A stretch of DNA of 33,981 nt, from the NCBI GenBank assembly GCA_002474345.1, contig DKQD01000105.1, positions 1 to 33,981 of the forward strand. The letters are read 5' to 3'. Origin of the DNA: Bacteriovoracaceae bacterium UBA7317 (GTDB taxonomy: Bacteria; Bdellovibrionota; Bacteriovoracia; Bacteriovoracales; Bacteriovoracaceae). Made by a program: the position numbers and the translations under genes. The notes below the pieces were generated by a model. That model did not search any database, was not told the origin of the DNA, and saw nothing but the letters and a program-made list of their open reading frames with translations. Shown here piece after piece: positions 32,134 through 33,981 of the stretch (position 1 is its first letter; every line of letters starts with the position of its first letter).

Positions 32134-33456
32134 TTGAAACCCCTCAAAACGCAAGGCATTAAAATTGGATTAACCCTTTTAAGTTTAACCTTATTCATGA
32201 GTTCTGCTTATGGAAGTAATGACATCACCAAATGGGTAGAAAAGATAACAAAAAATATCCCCCCCTCCATGGAAAACTGGCTTGGACTTTTTGGTTTTGT
32301 CCTCTTAGGCTTTATTTCGGTTAAAATCGTTAGGAATTACCTCACTGATATTTTGCTGAGTTTTATCCAAAAACACTCCATTGTATTAACAGAATTAAAC
32401 AAACAAAAACTCCTCTTTCCTTTAAGCTTTGTTGTCTTTTTCGGAATCATTATTACGGGAATTGGAGTCCTAGATTTCTCTGAAAAGACAGAATCTATTC
32501 TCCTAAGAGGTTCTTATGTGGCCTTTACCCTCGGTATAGTCACTTTTTTCTTTCATATTGTTGATGTTATTAGCCTTTACATGGAAAGATGGGCCCTAAA
32601 AACAGAAAATAAATTCGATGATATTCTCGTTCCTCTTATAAGAAAAACAACTCGGTTCCTTGTTGTAGTCATTGGTATTGTTCTCATTGGAAACAGTCTT
32701 ACCATTGATATGAAAAGCATTATTGCAGGTCTTGGAATTGGTGGTATTGCTTTTGCTCTTGCCGCTAAAGACACGCTCTCTAATATTTTTGGTTCACTTA
32801 CAGTTTTAGTCGATAGACCTTTTCACATCGGAGATTGGGTCGTTATAGGTGGAGAAACAGAAGGTAATGTTGAAGACGTAGGCCTCCGCTCCACACGAAT
32901 AAGAACTTTTTATGATTCAATCATTACAGTCCCAAATGGGCAACTCACAAACGTTGTTATTGATAATTTCGGACAGAGAAAATACCGACGTTACAGGACA
33001 AAAGTTTCTGTTGAGTATTCAACTCCTCCTGAAAAGCTTGAAGCATTCTGTGAAGGTATAAGGCAACTTATTATAAAGCACAAATGGACCAGAAAAGACT
33101 ATTTTCATGTCTACTTAAATGAGTTAGGGGCAAGTTCATTAGATATTCTTGTTTATGTTTTCTGGTTAGTTCCAGATTGGTCAACTGAGCTTCAAGAGAG
33201 GCACCGACTTTTACTTGATATCCTCCGTTTAGGAAAAGAGATGGATATTGAATTTGCCTTCCCAACGCAAACCCTCCACCTTTTCAACGAAGAAAAAAAG
33301 GACACAAATATCGATGCTTCTCTAAAAGAAGACATCCCTCCCCACCTCTATGGACTCTCAAAGGCAAGTAATATTACCGCGAAACCTCTTACAACAAGTG
33401 GCCCAAGAAGCGGAAATATAAATGAAAAAGTTGAAAAAGAGGAAATATCTCTTTAA
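32134..33456 (+). CDS. MscS-family small-conductance mechanosensitive channel
   Basis: The 440-residue channel opens under membrane tension to release solutes. It begins with a signal-peptide-like stretch (about 1-27, ending SSAYGS). Membrane helices follow, including the pore helix (near IIAGLGIGGIAFALAAKD), which has the Gly/Ala packing of MscS TM3. The beta domain then comes with 'GDWVVIGGETEGNVEDVGLR' and 'STRIRTFYDSIITVPNGQL', the clearest family signatures. The cytoplasmic cage domain is at the C terminus, with a short polar tail. The start is TTG at 32134, with AAGGA 8 bases before it. An upstream ATG is out of frame. It follows the coiled-coil gene by 83 bases on the same strand. Confidence 0.93.
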   Translation: MKPLKTQGIKIGLTLLSLTLFMSSAYGSNDITKWVEKITKNIPPSMENWLGLFGFVLLGFISVKIVRNYLTDILLSFIQKHSIVLTELNKQKLLFPLSFVVFFGIIITGIGVLDFSEKTESILLRGSYVAFTLGIVTFFFHIVDVISLYMERWALKTENKFDDILVPLIRKTTRFLVVVIGIVLIGNSLTIDMKSIIAGLGIGGIAFALAAKDTLSNIFGSLTVLVDRPFHIGDWVVIGGETEGNVEDVGLRSTRIRTFYDSIITVPNGQLTNVVIDNFGQRKYRRYRTKVSVEYSTPPEKLEAFCEGIRQLIIKHKWTRKDYFHVYLNELGASSLDILVYVFWLVPDWSTELQERHRLLLDILRLGKEMDIEFAFPTQTLHLFNEEKKDTNIDASLKEDIPPHLYGLSKASNITAKPLTTSGPRSGNINEKVEKEEISL

Positions 33457-33981
33457 AAAAGCTAAATAATTATTATTAAGCTTCATGAAAAAGGCTTCAT
33501 CTTATTGATAAAGCCACTTAAATAAAAAACATTAAATGTTAAGAAAATGCCTATAATTTGTGGAGGCAAGTATTAAGAATTCTTCACTCTCCCAAAGCAT
33601 TTCTTAAGTATAAATGCCTAACCTACCTTAAACACGTACTTTATATAAATTTTTTTTATTTATAGTGGAAAACCTCGATCATGATAATCGATTCCGTTTT
33701 AAAATTAAATCAAGGTTACGTAGGAGGAGTTCTAAAGCGGTTTTAAATAGTGAGAGAGTTAAGGTTTATGTGAGCGAAGTTAGAGCGATTGTTGGAATAA
33801 GTTGAAGTGAAGGTGAAGGTGAAAGCTAAAGCTAAATTTAACATAAAAGTAAAAGTTATTAAAATGCTCCTCACGTATCCTTAACTCAAACTTGTTCACC
33901 ACAAAAAAATCCCTGAAACAAATTAAAATAAAGGAAAGCTTAAATTTCAAAAAGTTCTCAACAAAGAGCTTGAAAAAAGTG
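33457..33981. other. 525-base AT-rich gene-free stretch at the window end
   Basis: No convincing gene is visible here. It contains a hairpin just after the MscS gene (33493-33515, 9 bp with one mismatch and no T-run, a weak terminator), the palindromes AACATTAAATGTT (33528-33540) and AAGAATTCTT, and a Fur-box-like site at 33677-33695. It also holds a TATATAAA-rich segment near 33640 and a short purine-rich repeat block near 33805-33835 (GGTGAA units then AGCTAA units). Small minus- and plus-strand frames here (about 20-34 codons) lack ribosome-binding sites. It may be a promoter region for a gene beyond the window. Confidence 0.5.
33677..33695. promoter_or_regulatory. Fur-box-like palindromic site
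   Basis: GATCATGATAATCGATTCC matches the 19-base Fur consensus (GATAATGATAATCATTATC) at 14 positions by my count. It lies about 30 bases downstream of a TATATAAA/TATAGT AT-rich segment that could serve as a -10 region. The identity of any gene it controls is unknown because the window ends soon after. AT-rich sequence can give such matches by chance. Confidence 0.25.

Noticed and set aside
33743..33844. A 33-residue minus-strand frame with Phe/Thr repeats in the last AT-rich stretch.
   Set aside because: Its apparent sequence arises from the purine-rich repeat block, and the nearest GAGGAG is over 20 bases away from the ATG. Chance frame.

Overview
The window looks like chromosomal DNA from a low-GC, Gram-negative bacterium. 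The evidence is outer-membrane beta-barrel candidates, an RND pump with its adaptor, an MscS channel, TatA and YajC. The mix of CHASE2 adenylate cyclase, receiver/HD-GYP-like regulator, PilZ protein, HAMP-PAS sensor and long periplasmic coiled-coil protein suggests a free-living or predatory member of Bdellovibrionota (Bacteriovoracia-like). That placement is inference from gene content, not a search result. I see no tRNA or rRNA genes, insertion sequences, phage genes or CRISPR arrays. The region is ordinary chromosome with lineage-specific envelope and signalling genes between housekeeping genes.

Layout. 1-1734 is the 3' part of a HAMP-PAS membrane sensor with no visible catalytic output domain. 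1756-8178 (minus strand) is one long operon: queA, tgt, yajC, tatA, secD, secF and an unrecognised membrane protein, linking queuosine tRNA modification to Sec and Tat export. 8200-9683 holds a small secreted or membrane protein and a ParA-type ATPase translationally coupled to an unknown 97-residue protein. 9951-14666 holds a beta-barrel candidate, an isopenicillin-N-synthase-like dioxygenase, a START-like lipid-binding protein, a response regulator with a decayed HD-GYP domain and a small secreted protein. 14667-14983 has no long gene but carries a strong plus-strand terminator and a possible 37-codon gene. 14984-20332 (minus strand) runs from a PilZ protein through a GlpX-like protein lacking key catalytic residues, a small helical protein and YggS to a CHASE2 adenylate cyclase. 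20473-22443 is pgsA-serB. 22533-27977 is a plus-strand envelope cluster: a barrel-like protein, a matrixin metalloprotease with a C-terminal membrane tag, a hairpin-less RND adaptor and an RND permease. 27960-29140 (minus) is tag plus a Cys-rich-repeat secreted protein. 29255-33456 is a 931-residue periplasmic coiled-coil protein followed by an MscS channel. 33457-33981 is AT-rich and has no convincing gene.

How the genes work together. The best-supported functional unit is the Sec/Tat operon. The most unusual items are the GlpX homologue with altered metal and catalytic positions, the envelope cluster at 22.5-28.0 kb, the ParA plus coupled partner without ParB, and the orphan plus-strand terminator near 14.97 kb. 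Several starts were moved from the longest possible frame to the one with a ribosome-binding site (secD, secF, the dioxygenase, the START protein, serB, the RND permease and the ParA partner).
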